Assembly (NCBI RefSeq): GCF_008369325.1
Contig: NZ_VOBI01000011.1
Coordinates: 1 to 64,000, forward strand
Direction: 5' to 3'
Length of the DNA: 64,000 nucleotides
Origin: Pseudomonas sp. ANT_H12B
GTDB taxonomy: Bacteria > Pseudomonadota > Gammaproteobacteria > Pseudomonadales > Pseudomonadaceae
Below the pieces are notes generated by a model, which was given only the letters and a program-made list of their open reading frames with translations, ran no database searches and was not told where the DNA came from. Position numbers and translations under genes: made by a program. Below are positions 40,032 through 48,135 of this stretch, one piece after another; within the stretch, counting starts at the first letter, position 1; each line of letters opens with the position of its first letter.

Positions 40032-40760
40032 TTAACCTTTAAAGACTTCATCCAGCAAGTTATGCATCGACGCAAACGCCCGGGCAGCGATTTTCGCGTC
40101 GTACATCATCATGCCCGGCACATTGGCATGCGGATCAGTGAACGAATGCACCGCGCCGCCGTAGCTCAACAACTGCCAATCCACGCCCGCCGCGTTCATT
40201 TCATCTTCAAACGCCGGCAATTGCTCTTTCGGCACCAATGGATCGGATGCGCCGTGCAACACCAACACCGGACCTTTGATGTTTCTGGCATCCGCCGGGT
40301 TCGGCGAATCCAGCGTTCCGTGGAACGACACTGCGGCTTTTACAGCCACGCCGGTGCGAGCCAGGTCCAGAGCGCAGCAACCGCCGAAGCAGAAACCGAA
40401 AGTTGCCAGTTTCGTCGTATCAACCGCCGCCTCGTCCTGGATTTGCAGCTGTTCGAACGCCGCTTGCATGCGTTTGCGCAGCAACGGGCGGTCATGCTTG
40501 AGCGGCATCATCGCCGCACCTGCTTCGTCGCCATTCTGCGGGCGAACCGATTGACCGTAGAGGTCAGCGACCAACACCACATAACCCTTGGCCGCCACCG
40601 ACTTGGCAATCTCCTCGGCTCCGGCGCTGACACCCATCCAGTTCGGCGCCATCAACAACCCCGGGCGCGGGCCTTGATGGTCGGCATCAAAGGCGAGACG
40701 GCTTTCATAAGACTGGCCATCAATCTGATAAGCGACGGAACGAACAGTGATTTGGCTCAT
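40032..40760 (-). CDS. Dienelactone hydrolase family protein
   Basis: A 242-residue alpha/beta hydrolase with a Cys nucleophile: GFCFGGCCALDLA (Cys near 123), Asp in HGASDPLVPKEQ and His in GGAVHSFTDPHAN. The family opens dienelactones in aromatic degradation, but many members (as this could be) act on other esters. It is alone on its strand with its own start ATG 40760 and GGAG-like site. Substrate unknown. Confidence 0.87.
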   Translation of the reverse strand: MSQITVRSVAYQIDGQSYESRLAFDADHQGPRPGLLMAPNWMGVSAGAEEIAKSVAAKGYVVLVADLYGQSVRPQNGDEAGAAMMPLKHDRPLLRKRMQAAFEQLQIQDEAAVDTTKLATFGFCFGGCCALDLARTGVAVKAAVSFHGTLDSPNPADARNIKGPVLVLHGASDPLVPKEQLPAFEDEMNAAGVDWQLLSYGGAVHSFTDPHANVPGMMMYDAKIAARAFASMHNLLDEVFKG

Positions 40761-40790
40761 GATTAACTCCCAATAAAAGACGCCAGAACG

Positions 40791-40815
40791 AAAAAACCCG
40801 CCGAAGCGGGTTTTT
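40791..40815 (-). terminator. Rho-independent terminator of htpG
   Basis: AAAAACCCGC-TTCG-GCGGGTTTTTT read on the minus strand: an 8-10 bp stem with a T run, 12 bp downstream of the htpG stop. Confidence 0.9.
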
Positions 40816-40826
40816 GTACAACGCAG

Positions 40827-42731
40827 TTAAACCGACAGTTCAACCAGCAGCTTGTTGAGACGGCGCACGTACGCAGCCGGGTCTTTCAAGCTGTCGCCGG
40901 CCGCGAGGGCCGCCTGATCGAAGAGAATGTGCGACAGGTCGCCGAAGCGTTCCTCACTCTGCTCGTTATCGAGTTTCTCGATCAGCGGGTGAGCCGGGTT
41001 GAATTCGAAGATCGGCTTCGATTCCGGAACCTTCTGACCGCTGGCTTCCAGGATCTGACGCATCTGCATGCCCAGGTCCTGCTCGCCAATGGCCAGAATC
41101 GCCGGGGAATCGGTCAAACGGTGGGAAACCCGCACTTCAGCAACGGAGTCGCCCAGTGCAGTTTTCAGACGCTCAACCAGACCTTCTTTGGACTTGGCGA
41201 CTTCTTCCGCGGCTTTCTTGTCCTCTTCCGAGTCCAGGTTGCCCAGGTCCAGGTCACCGCGAGCCACATCGACAAAGCTCTTGCCGTCGAAATCGCTGAG
41301 GTAGCTCATCAGCCACTCATCGATGCGGTCAGTCAGCAGCAGCACTTCGATGCCTTTCTTGCGGAAGACTTCCAGGTGCGGGCTGTTTTTGACTTGCGCG
41401 TAGGTGTCGCCGGTCAGGTAATAGATCTTGTCCTGACCTTCCTTGGCGCGAGCCAGGTATTCAGCCAGACCCACAACTTGCTCGCCTTCATCACCGCTAG
41501 TCGATGCGAAACGCAGCAGGCCAGCGATTTTCTCTTTGTTGGCGAAGTCTTCTGCCGGGCCTTCTTTCATGACCTGGCCGAAGTTTTTCCAGAAGCCTTT
41601 GTATTGCTCAGGCTCGTTCTTCGCCAGTTTTTCCAGCATGTCGAGAACGCGCTTGGTCAACGCCGACTTCATGGAGTCGATGATCGGGTCTTTCTGCAGG
41701 ATTTCCCGCGACACGTTCAGCGACAGATCGTTGGAATCGACCACGCCTTTGATGAAGCGCAGATACAGCGGCAGGAACGACTCGGCCTGATCCATCACGA
41801 ACACGCGCTGCACGTACAGCTTCAGGCCTTTCGGCGCTTCACGCTGGTACAGATCGAACGGAGCACGGGCCGGTACGTAGAGCAGCGAGCTGTATTCGAG
41901 CTTGCCTTCGACCTTGTTGTGGCTCCAGCTCAGCGGGTTCTCGAAGTCGTGAGCAACGTGTTTGTAGAACTCCTGGTATTCCTCGTCTTTCACTTCAGTG
42001 CGAGGGCGAGTCCACAGGGCACTGGCGCGGTTGACGGTTTCCCATTCAAGCGCTGGCTGCTCTTCGCCTTCAACGGCTGCCACTTCTTTCGGCAACTCGA
42101 TCGGCAAAGCGATGTGATCGGAGTACTTCTTGATGATGTTGCGCAGACGCCAGCCATCGGCGAACTCGTCTTCACCGGACTTCAGGTGCAGGACAATGCG
42201 AGTGCCGCGCTCGGCTTTCTCGACGGTGGCAACTTCGAAGTCACCTTCGCCTTTGGACGACCAGTGCACGCCTTCGCTGGCTGCATCACCGGCGCGACGG
42301 CTGAACACGTCGACTTTATCGGCGACGATGAACGCCGAGTAGAAACCAACACCGAACTGACCGATCAGGTGCGAGTCTTTTTTCTGATCGCCGGAAAGAT
42401 GTTTCATGAAATCGGCAGTACCGGATTTGGCGATGGTCCCCAGATGGGTGATTGCCTCTTCACGGCTCATGCCGATACCGTTGTCTTCGAGGGTGACGGT
42501 TTTAGCGTCCTTGTCGAAGCTCACACGGATTTTCAGCTCGGCGCCACCTTCTAGCAGTTCAGGCTTGGACAGGGCTTCGAAACGTAATTTGTCGACAGCG
42601 TCAGAGGCGTTCGAGATCAATTCGCGAAGGAAAATTTCCTTGTTGGAATACAGCGAATGGATCATGAGGTGCAGCAGCTGCTTCACCTCGGTCTGGAAGC
42701 CCAGGGTTTCCTTTTGAGTTTCCACACTCAT
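40827..42731 (-). CDS. htpG: Chaperone HtpG (Hsp90)
   Basis: A 634-residue Hsp90 (typical for HtpG). N-terminal GHKL ATPase motifs: LFLRELISNASDAVDKLR (27-44), DNGIGMSREEAI and QFGVGFYSAFIVAD; the middle domain contains VFVMDQAESFLPLYLRFIKGVVDSNDLSLNVSREILQ; the C-terminal dimerisation domain ends LVELSV. It folds client proteins under heat and other stress. The start chosen is MSVETQKETLGF at 42731; ATG 42737 and TTG 42740 just upstream add only a few residues. Confidence 0.96.
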   Translation of the reverse strand: MSVETQKETLGFQTEVKQLLHLMIHSLYSNKEIFLRELISNASDAVDKLRFEALSKPELLEGGAELKIRVSFDKDAKTVTLEDNGIGMSREEAITHLGTIAKSGTADFMKHLSGDQKKDSHLIGQFGVGFYSAFIVADKVDVFSRRAGDAASEGVHWSSKGEGDFEVATVEKAERGTRIVLHLKSGEDEFADGWRLRNIIKKYSDHIALPIELPKEVAAVEGEEQPALEWETVNRASALWTRPRTEVKDEEYQEFYKHVAHDFENPLSWSHNKVEGKLEYSSLLYVPARAPFDLYQREAPKGLKLYVQRVFVMDQAESFLPLYLRFIKGVVDSNDLSLNVSREILQKDPIIDSMKSALTKRVLDMLEKLAKNEPEQYKGFWKNFGQVMKEGPAEDFANKEKIAGLLRFASTSGDEGEQVVGLAEYLARAKEGQDKIYYLTGDTYAQVKNSPHLEVFRKKGIEVLLLTDRIDEWLMSYLSDFDGKSFVDVARGDLDLGNLDSEEDKKAAEEVAKSKEGLVERLKTALGDSVAEVRVSHRLTDSPAILAIGEQDLGMQMRQILEASGQKVPESKPIFEFNPAHPLIEKLDNEQSEERFGDLSHILFDQAALAAGDSLKDPAAYVRRLNKLLVELSV

Positions 42732-42813
42732 GGTCATCAAACTCCAATCAGATGGCAGTGGCCGCGACCCTTGAGGGGCGGCGGCGGGTTGTCATCAAAG
42801 TTGGGGGCTGAGT

Positions 42814-43266
42814 TCAGGATTTCAAGGGCTCTTCTATTTTGAAATGACCTCGGGCCGTGGCAATCGGCTCGGCTTCGGTGCTTTGCCAGGCCGTAACCGC
42901 GACGTTGGCGACCCGACGCCCCTGGCGGCAAACCTGGCATCGGGCCCAGGTATCGCGAAACTGCCCCGCGCGCAGGTAATCGAGGGAGAAGTCGATAATT
43001 TTCGGAACGCCCGGCGAGCCAGTGAAAATCAGCAAGTGCAGCGCTGCGGACAGCTCCATAAACCCGGCGATCACACCGCCATGAATCGCCGGCAATAAAG
43101 GGTTACCAATGTTGTCCTTGCTGGCCGGCAAGCGAAACAACAGCTCATCCCCGACCCGGGAACACTCGACGCCGATCAGTTTGGCGTAGGGAATCAGGTG
43201 CAGCAGCGAGGCGTAGTCGCCCTGTTCATGGGCCTGTTGAAGTTGTTCCTTGAAAGTATCGGTCAT
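42814..43266 (-). CDS. PaaI-family thioesterase (hotdog fold)
   Basis: A 150-residue hotdog-fold thioesterase: NPLLPAIHGGVIAGFMELSAALHLLIFTG carries the HGG motif, and DYLRAGQFRDTWARCQVCRQGRRVANVAV follows. It would hydrolyse an acyl-CoA, substrate unknown. It is the second of a tandem thioesterase pair, overlapping the upstream gene by ATGA, so a heteromeric assembly or duplicated function is likely. Confidence 0.85.
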   Translation of the reverse strand: MTDTFKEQLQQAHEQGDYASLLHLIPYAKLIGVECSRVGDELLFRLPASKDNIGNPLLPAIHGGVIAGFMELSAALHLLIFTGSPGVPKIIDFSLDYLRAGQFRDTWARCQVCRQGRRVANVAVTAWQSTEAEPIATARGHFKIEEPLKS

Positions 43267-43739
43267 TTCGCACCTCCGGCGATGACGCCGCCAAAGCCTT
43301 TGGTGCCCTTGATGCCCTTGCCCATGCGCATAAAAGTGCCGACCACATGGGCAATCGGTTGTTCAGGGTCATCCTGATAGGCAAAACCGCGAGCAAAGAT
43401 CACATCGGTGGTCACCCGGTAGCACTGGGCGAAGCCGTAGACATCTTTGTGGGGCTCGGCGGCGTGCATGTAGTCGATACGCAGATCGAGGGTCGGGCAG
43501 ACTTCAAATTCGGGCAGCACGCAAAGCGTGGACATGCCACACGCGGTGTCCATCAATGAAGTCAGGGCACCGCCGTGGATCACGCCGGACTGCGGGTTGC
43601 CGACGATTTGCGGGCTGTACGGCAAAATCACTGTGAGCCCTTCGCTACTGGCGCTGAGAACCCGCAACCCAAGTACCTGACAATGTCGCAGCGCCGACAA
43701 AAATCGCGTCGCACGCTCAAAAACAGGGTTTTCGGCCAT
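43263..43739 (-). CDS. PaaI-family thioesterase (hotdog fold)
   Basis: A 158-residue hotdog thioesterase: NPQSGVIHGGALTSLMDTACGMSTLCVLPEFEVCPTLDLRIDYMHAAEPHKDVYGFAQCYRVTTDVIFARGFAYQDD, with the HGG and D-rich substrate-binding motifs of PaaI/YdiI. It precedes the second thioesterase and overlaps it by 4 bp. No other pathway gene is adjacent. Confidence 0.86.
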   Translation of the reverse strand: MAENPVFERATRFLSALRHCQVLGLRVLSASSEGLTVILPYSPQIVGNPQSGVIHGGALTSLMDTACGMSTLCVLPEFEVCPTLDLRIDYMHAAEPHKDVYGFAQCYRVTTDVIFARGFAYQDDPEQPIAHVVGTFMRMGKGIKGTKGFGGVIAGGAK

Positions 43740-43833
43740 TTGATAAAAACTCTTCTTAGTGTCCGGTGAAGGCAGCAGGCGAAAGGGTAAAAGTTCCGCC
43801 GTAAACCAAACTTATATATCTGAGCGAATTGAG

Positions 43834-43861
43834 GAACTTAAAGCCATCGGCTGTGCTCGAA
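43834..43861 (+). promoter_or_regulatory. Candidate AlgU (sigma-22) promoter of the small lipoprotein
   Basis: GAACTT (43834-43839), a 17-bp spacer and TCGAA (43857-43861) match the AlgU/RpoE consensus GAACTT-N16/17-TCtgA. It lies about 40 bp before ATG 43898. Confidence 0.55.
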
Positions 43862-43897
43862 AGGCCAGTAGATATTTTCCATAAGGAGAAACACCCC

Positions 43898-44146
43898 ATG
43901 CGTAAGACTTTAGCTATTGCCTTGATGTTGGCCGCTTCCCTCGGTCTCGCTGCCTGCGATAAAAAATCCGAGGACAAAGCTCAAGATGCTAATCAACATG
44001 CTGAGCAAGCCCAGGAAAAAATGAACGAAGCTCAGGATAAAGTGAACGACGCAGCGAAAGAAAACGCCGAAGCAGCCAAAGATCAGGCTGAATCGAACAA
44101 AGCTGCAACAGAAGAAACTGCTCCGGAAGCAGCACCTAAAAACTAA
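43898..44146 (+). CDS. Small Ala/Glu/Lys-rich lipoprotein
   Basis: An 82-residue lipoprotein: signal MRKTLAIALMLAASLGLAAC (lipobox LAAC, Cys 20), then a highly charged, likely helical tail (DKKSEDKAQDANQHAEQAQEKMNEAQDKVNDAAKENAEAAKDQAE) that could be a coiled coil like the major outer-membrane lipoproteins. It has no other domain. ATG 43898 has a TAAGGAG ribosome-binding site. A terminator follows, so it is a monocistronic, probably abundant stress- or envelope-related protein; function not known. Confidence 0.82.
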   Translation: MRKTLAIALMLAASLGLAACDKKSEDKAQDANQHAEQAQEKMNEAQDKVNDAAKENAEAAKDQAESNKAATEETAPEAAPKN

Positions 44147-44163
44147 GTGTTTTTAGTGTGATA

Positions 44164-44196
44164 AAAGAAAACCCGCCAAGTGCGGGTTTTCTTTTG
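44164..44196 (+). terminator. Rho-independent terminator of the small lipoprotein gene
   Basis: AAAACCCGC-CAAGT-GCGGGTTTTCTTTT, 18 bp after the stop. A 9-bp stem with T run. Confidence 0.92.
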
Positions 44197-44219
44197 TCTG
44201 ACGATTTTGTTTGGAGGCA

Positions 44220-44621
44220 TTACAGCAAAATCGTCCTGAAAGTCGGACTAATCATCAGCAACAGCGAACAGACTAAACCCACAAACCACACCAGACTGCG
44301 CTGCCAGGCCAAGTCCCCCCAGTAGCACAACAAGTAAATGACGCGCGTGATCACAAAGATGATGGCCAACGTGTCAACCAGCCATCCCGCTGTTTGTGTG
44401 GTGTGCGCCATCAACACCCCCACCGCAAACAATATGAACGCCTCGAAACAGTTCTGATGAGCCGCCACTGCTCGCGCGCCGAAACCGGTGAGTTGTGCCT
44501 GTTGCTGACGCGGCAGGTGATTGTCGTAACCACCCTGCTCGTTCATGGCTTTGGCCACAGGGATCTTGGCCACGTAAATCAACAAGGCACTGATAAACAC
44601 ACACCAGAACGGAATACTCAT
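44220..44621 (-). CDS. MAPEG-family membrane protein
   Basis: A 133-residue four-helix membrane protein with the MAPEG motif GFGARAVAAHQNCFEAFILFAVGVLMAH (about 50-77) and flanking hydrophobic helices. Prokaryotic MAPEG proteins may use glutathione in detoxification, but function here is not proved. Its ATG shares one base with the upstream DUF599 stop (TGATG), so the two are coupled. Confidence 0.85.
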   Translation of the reverse strand: MSIPFWCVFISALLIYVAKIPVAKAMNEQGGYDNHLPRQQQAQLTGFGARAVAAHQNCFEAFILFAVGVLMAHTTQTAGWLVDTLAIIFVITRVIYLLCYWGDLAWQRSLVWFVGLVCSLLLMISPTFRTILL

Positions 44622-45358
44622 CAAGCAGCCTCTTTGTTCGCTTCGGGCAATGGCGCCTCTGTAGGGGTATAGACCATCACGTCGAGAACGTCGGAATGAA
44701 ACTCCCGGCGATACAGCACCAGCACTACACCGGTACTCATCAACATGAACAACCACGGGCTGACGAACCAGGCCAGCATGGTCATGCCGAAATAATAGGA
44801 ACGCAGACCAAAGTTGAACTGGTTGGCCGCCATGGAGATGACTCTGGCCGCACGGGCTGCAAACGCTTTACGCTCTTGCTCGGAAACGTGGCGTTCACCG
44901 ACCATCGGCGCCGAGCCAATCAGAATCGCCGCGAAGTTGTACTGACGCATGCACCAGCTGAACGTAAAGAACGCATAAACAAACACCATTGCCAGGCACA
45001 GCAACTTGATCTCCGACATCCCTTGGGACGCCTGTTGCACCATCGGGATATCCGCCAGTAGCGACACGGCCCTTTCCGAAGCACCCAGTACCGTAAGAAT
45101 GCCGGCCAGGATAATCAGTGTGCTGGAAGCGAAAAACGAGGCGTTGCGTTCCAGGTTGCCGACCACGCTGGCGTCGGCGATACGGTTGTCGCGTAGCAAC
45201 ATACGGCGCATCCAGTCTTCGCGATAAAGATGCAGAACACTGGCCAGGCATGCGGTGTCGCGGCCCTTCCATGTTGCATAGCGGGTGTAACCGCCCCAGC
45301 AGATGGCGAACCAGACCGCGGCGAGGATGTGGATCAGATTGGCGTGGATGAACGACAT
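44621..45358 (-). CDS. DUF599 family membrane protein
   Basis: A 245-residue membrane protein of the DUF599 family, with about four hydrophobic segments (HILAAVWFAICWGGYTRYATW near the start, NASFFASSTLIILAGILTVLGA, IKLLCLAMVFVYAFFTFSWCMRQYNFAAILIG, YYFGMTMLAWFVSPWLFMLMSTGVVLVLY). Its role is unknown. Transcribed with the MAPEG gene. Confidence 0.87.
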   Translation of the reverse strand: MSFIHANLIHILAAVWFAICWGGYTRYATWKGRDTACLASVLHLYREDWMRRMLLRDNRIADASVVGNLERNASFFASSTLIILAGILTVLGASERAVSLLADIPMVQQASQGMSEIKLLCLAMVFVYAFFTFSWCMRQYNFAAILIGSAPMVGERHVSEQERKAFAARAARVISMAANQFNFGLRSYYFGMTMLAWFVSPWLFMLMSTGVVLVLYRREFHSDVLDVMVYTPTEAPLPEANKEAA

Positions 45359-45446
45359 GCAATTCCCTGTGAGACGTTGGCGAACGTGAAACCTGTAGTG
45401 CTTCGACGTTAGCTCACAAAAAAAGACACCGCATCACGCCCATAAA

Positions 45447-45478
45447 AAATGCCCCGTATCGATTGATACGGGGCATTT
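45447..45478 (-). terminator. Rho-independent terminator of brnQ
   Basis: AAATGCCCCGTATC/GATACGGGGCATTT is a perfect 14-bp stem with loop GATT-like and followed by TTTTTTA on the minus strand. It lies 41 bp after the brnQ stop. Confidence 0.95.
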
Positions 45479-45518
45479 CCATTTGCGCTCAAGCCCGCTT
45501 TTGGCGGGGCAAAGAAGC

Positions 45519-46832
45519 TTAAGCCAGGGCTTCTTCGCGCTTGCCTAGCAGACGATCGCAGACCACCGCGACCACCAGGGTCATGACCGACGGCACCAGC
45601 CACGCCAGGCCTTGCTCGCTCAGCGGCAGGTGAGCCAGTTGAGTCGGCATCCAGTCCGCCAGGCCCGCGCCCTTGAGGGCGTCGATCAGACCGAAAATGA
45701 ACGAGACCAACATTACCGGGCCGACGATGCGGCCCTGCTCATGCCAGAAGTCCTTGCAGAAGCTCAGGGCAACCAGGGCGATGCACGGCGGGTAGATCGC
45801 GGTCAGCACCGGGATAGAGAACGCAATCAGCTTGGTGAGGCCCAGGTTGGACACAAACAGGGAGAACACGGCCAGGATAATGACCAGCGTCTTGTAGGAC
45901 AGCGGCAACACACGGCTAAAGTATTCGGCGCAGGCACAGGTCAGACCAACCGCCGTCACCAGGCAGGCCAGGGAGATCAACACGGCGAGGAAACCGCTGC
46001 CCAGCGAACCGAAGGTGTGCTGCACGTAAGCGTGCAGGACTGCCGCGCCGTTCGCGGCACCGGCGGCTACTTCATGGCTGCCCGAACCGAGGCGGAACAG
46101 GCTGACATACACCAGTGCCAGACCGACGCCGGCAATCAACCCGGCAATGATCGCGTAACGAGTGATCAATGCTGGCGACTCGACGCCACGGGAGCGGATC
46201 GCGTTGACGATGACGATGCCGAACACCAGCGCGCCCAGGGTATCCATGGTCAGGTAACCATTGATGAACCCTTGGGAAAACGGCGCCGCCACATATTCAG
46301 GGGTTGCCACACCGACATCACCGGCTGGCAATGCGAACGCTGCGATGCCGAGAACGGCCAGGGCGATGATCTTCAGCGGTGCGAGGAAACGTCCGACGGT
46401 ATCCAGCAGACGCCCCGGATAGAGCGATATGAAGAACACCAGCAGAAAGTACACCGAGCTGTAGAGGAACAGCGCCAGCGGGCTCTCGCCGGTCAGCGGC
46501 GCCAGGCCCACTTCGAACGATACGGTCGCGGTGCGCGGCGTCGCGAACAACGGGCCAACGGCGAGGTAGCACGCAGCGGCGAGTATGCCACCGGCGATTT
46601 TACCGATCGGGCTGCTCAACGCATCCATTGCACCACCGACCTTGGCCAGGGCAACCACGGTGATCACTGGCAGACCGACCGCAGTGATCAGGAAACCCAG
46701 CGCCGCCATCCAGACGTGAGGCCCGGACTGCAAACCGACGATAGGCGGGAAAATGATGTTGCCAGCCCCGACGAACAGGGCAAACGTCATAAAACCAAGC
46801 GCCAGGATGTCCTGGCCTTTCAACACTTTCAT
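45519..46832 (-). CDS. brnQ: Branched-chain amino acid transport protein BrnQ (LIV-II)
   Basis: A 437-residue LIVCS-family Na+ (or H+) coupled symporter for leucine, isoleucine and valine. N-terminal ILALGFMTFALFVGAGNIIFPPIVGLQSGPHVWMAALGFLITAVGLPVI, twelve hydrophobic segments and the central TRYAIIAGLIAGVGLALVYVSLFRLGSGSH are typical. It stands alone, preceded by 420 bp of repeats. Confidence 0.94.
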   Translation of the reverse strand: MKVLKGQDILALGFMTFALFVGAGNIIFPPIVGLQSGPHVWMAALGFLITAVGLPVITVVALAKVGGAMDALSSPIGKIAGGILAAACYLAVGPLFATPRTATVSFEVGLAPLTGESPLALFLYSSVYFLLVFFISLYPGRLLDTVGRFLAPLKIIALAVLGIAAFALPAGDVGVATPEYVAAPFSQGFINGYLTMDTLGALVFGIVIVNAIRSRGVESPALITRYAIIAGLIAGVGLALVYVSLFRLGSGSHEVAAGAANGAAVLHAYVQHTFGSLGSGFLAVLISLACLVTAVGLTCACAEYFSRVLPLSYKTLVIILAVFSLFVSNLGLTKLIAFSIPVLTAIYPPCIALVALSFCKDFWHEQGRIVGPVMLVSFIFGLIDALKGAGLADWMPTQLAHLPLSEQGLAWLVPSVMTLVVAVVCDRLLGKREEALA

Positions 46833-47074
46833 TACGGAAATACCACACTACTGAATCGGAATTTAGAGAGGGATTTCCCATATGGGTGAGGGAAATGCTG
46901 TCGGTGCGTGTAGGACCGACCCGTTTAGCGCGACGCTTCCTTGTGGGACGCAAACGCAAAAATGGCGGCTAGCCTAACGAATTTGCCCAACAAACGCACT
47001 GTTAGGGTGCGAACTATCCGATACACGACATTTCCGTGTCGCGTTTACATATCTAAATTTCCTACCTCAGGACA
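46833..47074. other. brnQ upstream region
   Basis: Nothing protein-coding is evident. The sequence TTTGCGTTTGCGTCCC... on the minus strand and AT-richer stretches near 47030-47070 could hold the brnQ promoter, but I see no clear -10/-35 pair or leucine (Lrp-like) site. Confidence 0.4.
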
Positions 47075-47186
47075 GATCGTTCCCACGCGCAGCGTAGGAA
47101 TGTATCCCGGGACGCTCTGCGTCGCATTCAAAGGCGGAACGCGGAGCGTCCCTGGCGGCATTCCCACGCAGAGCGTGGGAACGATC
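47075..47186. repeat. Compound REP: nested inverted repeats, GATCGTTCCCACG family
   Basis: GATCGTTCCCACGCGCAGCGT... and ...GCAGAGCGTGGGAACGATC enclose inner arms GGGACGCTCTGCGT / ACGCGGAGCGTCCC. It has the same two-tier architecture as 4124-4229, with about the same length (112 versus 106 bp). Confidence 0.88.
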
Positions 47187-47197
47187 ACCCGGAAACG

Positions 47198-47226
47198 ACA
47201 AAGGCCACCCGAAGGTGGCCTTTGTT
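47198..47226 (-). terminator. Rho-independent terminator at the end of the sdh-suc cluster
   Basis: AAAGGCCACC-TTCG-GGTGGCCTTTGT on the minus strand, 28 bp after the sucD stop. Confidence 0.9.
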
Positions 47227-47253
47227 TGGTGAAGCGTCAGCTAAGCGCGAGGC

Positions 47254-48135
47254 TTACTTGATCGCCCAACCGGTCAGCTCGGACAAAGCCTTGCCGATGT
47301 CTGCCAGCGAACGCACGGTTTTAACGCCTGCGTCTTCCAGGGCAGCAAACTTCTCGTCTGCAGTGCCCTTGCCGCCAGAGATGATTGCGCCAGCATGGCC
47401 CATGCGCTTGCCCGCAGGGGCAGTCACACCGGCGATGTAGGAAACAACCGGCTTGGTCACGTGTGCCTTGATGTAGGCAGCCGCTTCTTCTTCAGCCGAA
47501 CCGCCGATCTCACCGATCATGACGATCGCTTCGGTCTTCGGGTCTTCCTGGAACAGCTTCAGGATGTCGATGAAGTTCGAACCCGGGATCGGGTCACCAC
47601 CGATGCCGACGCAAGTCGACTGACCGAAACCGGCGTCAGTAGTCTGCTTCACAGCTTCGTAGGTCAGGGTGCCGGAACGGGAAACGATACCGACCTTGCC
47701 TGGCAAGTGAATGTGACCTGGCATGATGCCGATCTTGCATTCGCCTGGAGTGATCACGCCTGGGCAGTTAGGACCGATCAGGACTACGCCCAGTTCGTCG
47801 CACTTGACCTTGGCATCCAGCATGTCCAGGGTAGGAATGCCTTCAGTGATGCAAACGATCAGCTTGATGCCGCCGAATGCTGCTTCCAGGATGGAGTCCT
47901 TGCAGAAAGGAGCCGGAACGTAGATCACGCTGGCGGTGGCGCCGGTGGCAGCTACAGCATCTTTCACGGTGTTGAACACTGGCAGACCCAGGTGCTCGGT
48001 GCCGCCTTTACCAGGAGTTACGCCACCGACCATCTTGGTGCCGTATTCGATGGCTTGCTGGGTGTGGAAACTACCTTGCGAACCGGTAATACCCTGGCAG
48101 ATAACTTTGGTGTCTTTATTGATCAGGACGCTCAT
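47254..48135 (-). CDS. sucD: Succinyl-CoA synthetase, alpha subunit
   Basis: A 293-residue subunit: CQGITGSQGSFHTQQAIEYGTKMVGGVTPGKGG (13-45) binds CoA, and the phosphohistidine is in the C-terminal GVTAPAGKRMGHAGAIISGGKG (His near 246). It makes succinate, CoA and NTP from succinyl-CoA. The start shares a base with the sucC stop. It is the last gene of the sdhCDAB-sucAB-lpd-sucCD cluster. Confidence 0.97.
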   Translation of the reverse strand: MSVLINKDTKVICQGITGSQGSFHTQQAIEYGTKMVGGVTPGKGGTEHLGLPVFNTVKDAVAATGATASVIYVPAPFCKDSILEAAFGGIKLIVCITEGIPTLDMLDAKVKCDELGVVLIGPNCPGVITPGECKIGIMPGHIHLPGKVGIVSRSGTLTYEAVKQTTDAGFGQSTCVGIGGDPIPGSNFIDILKLFQEDPKTEAIVMIGEIGGSAEEEAAAYIKAHVTKPVVSYIAGVTAPAGKRMGHAGAIISGGKGTADEKFAALEDAGVKTVRSLADIGKALSELTGWAIK

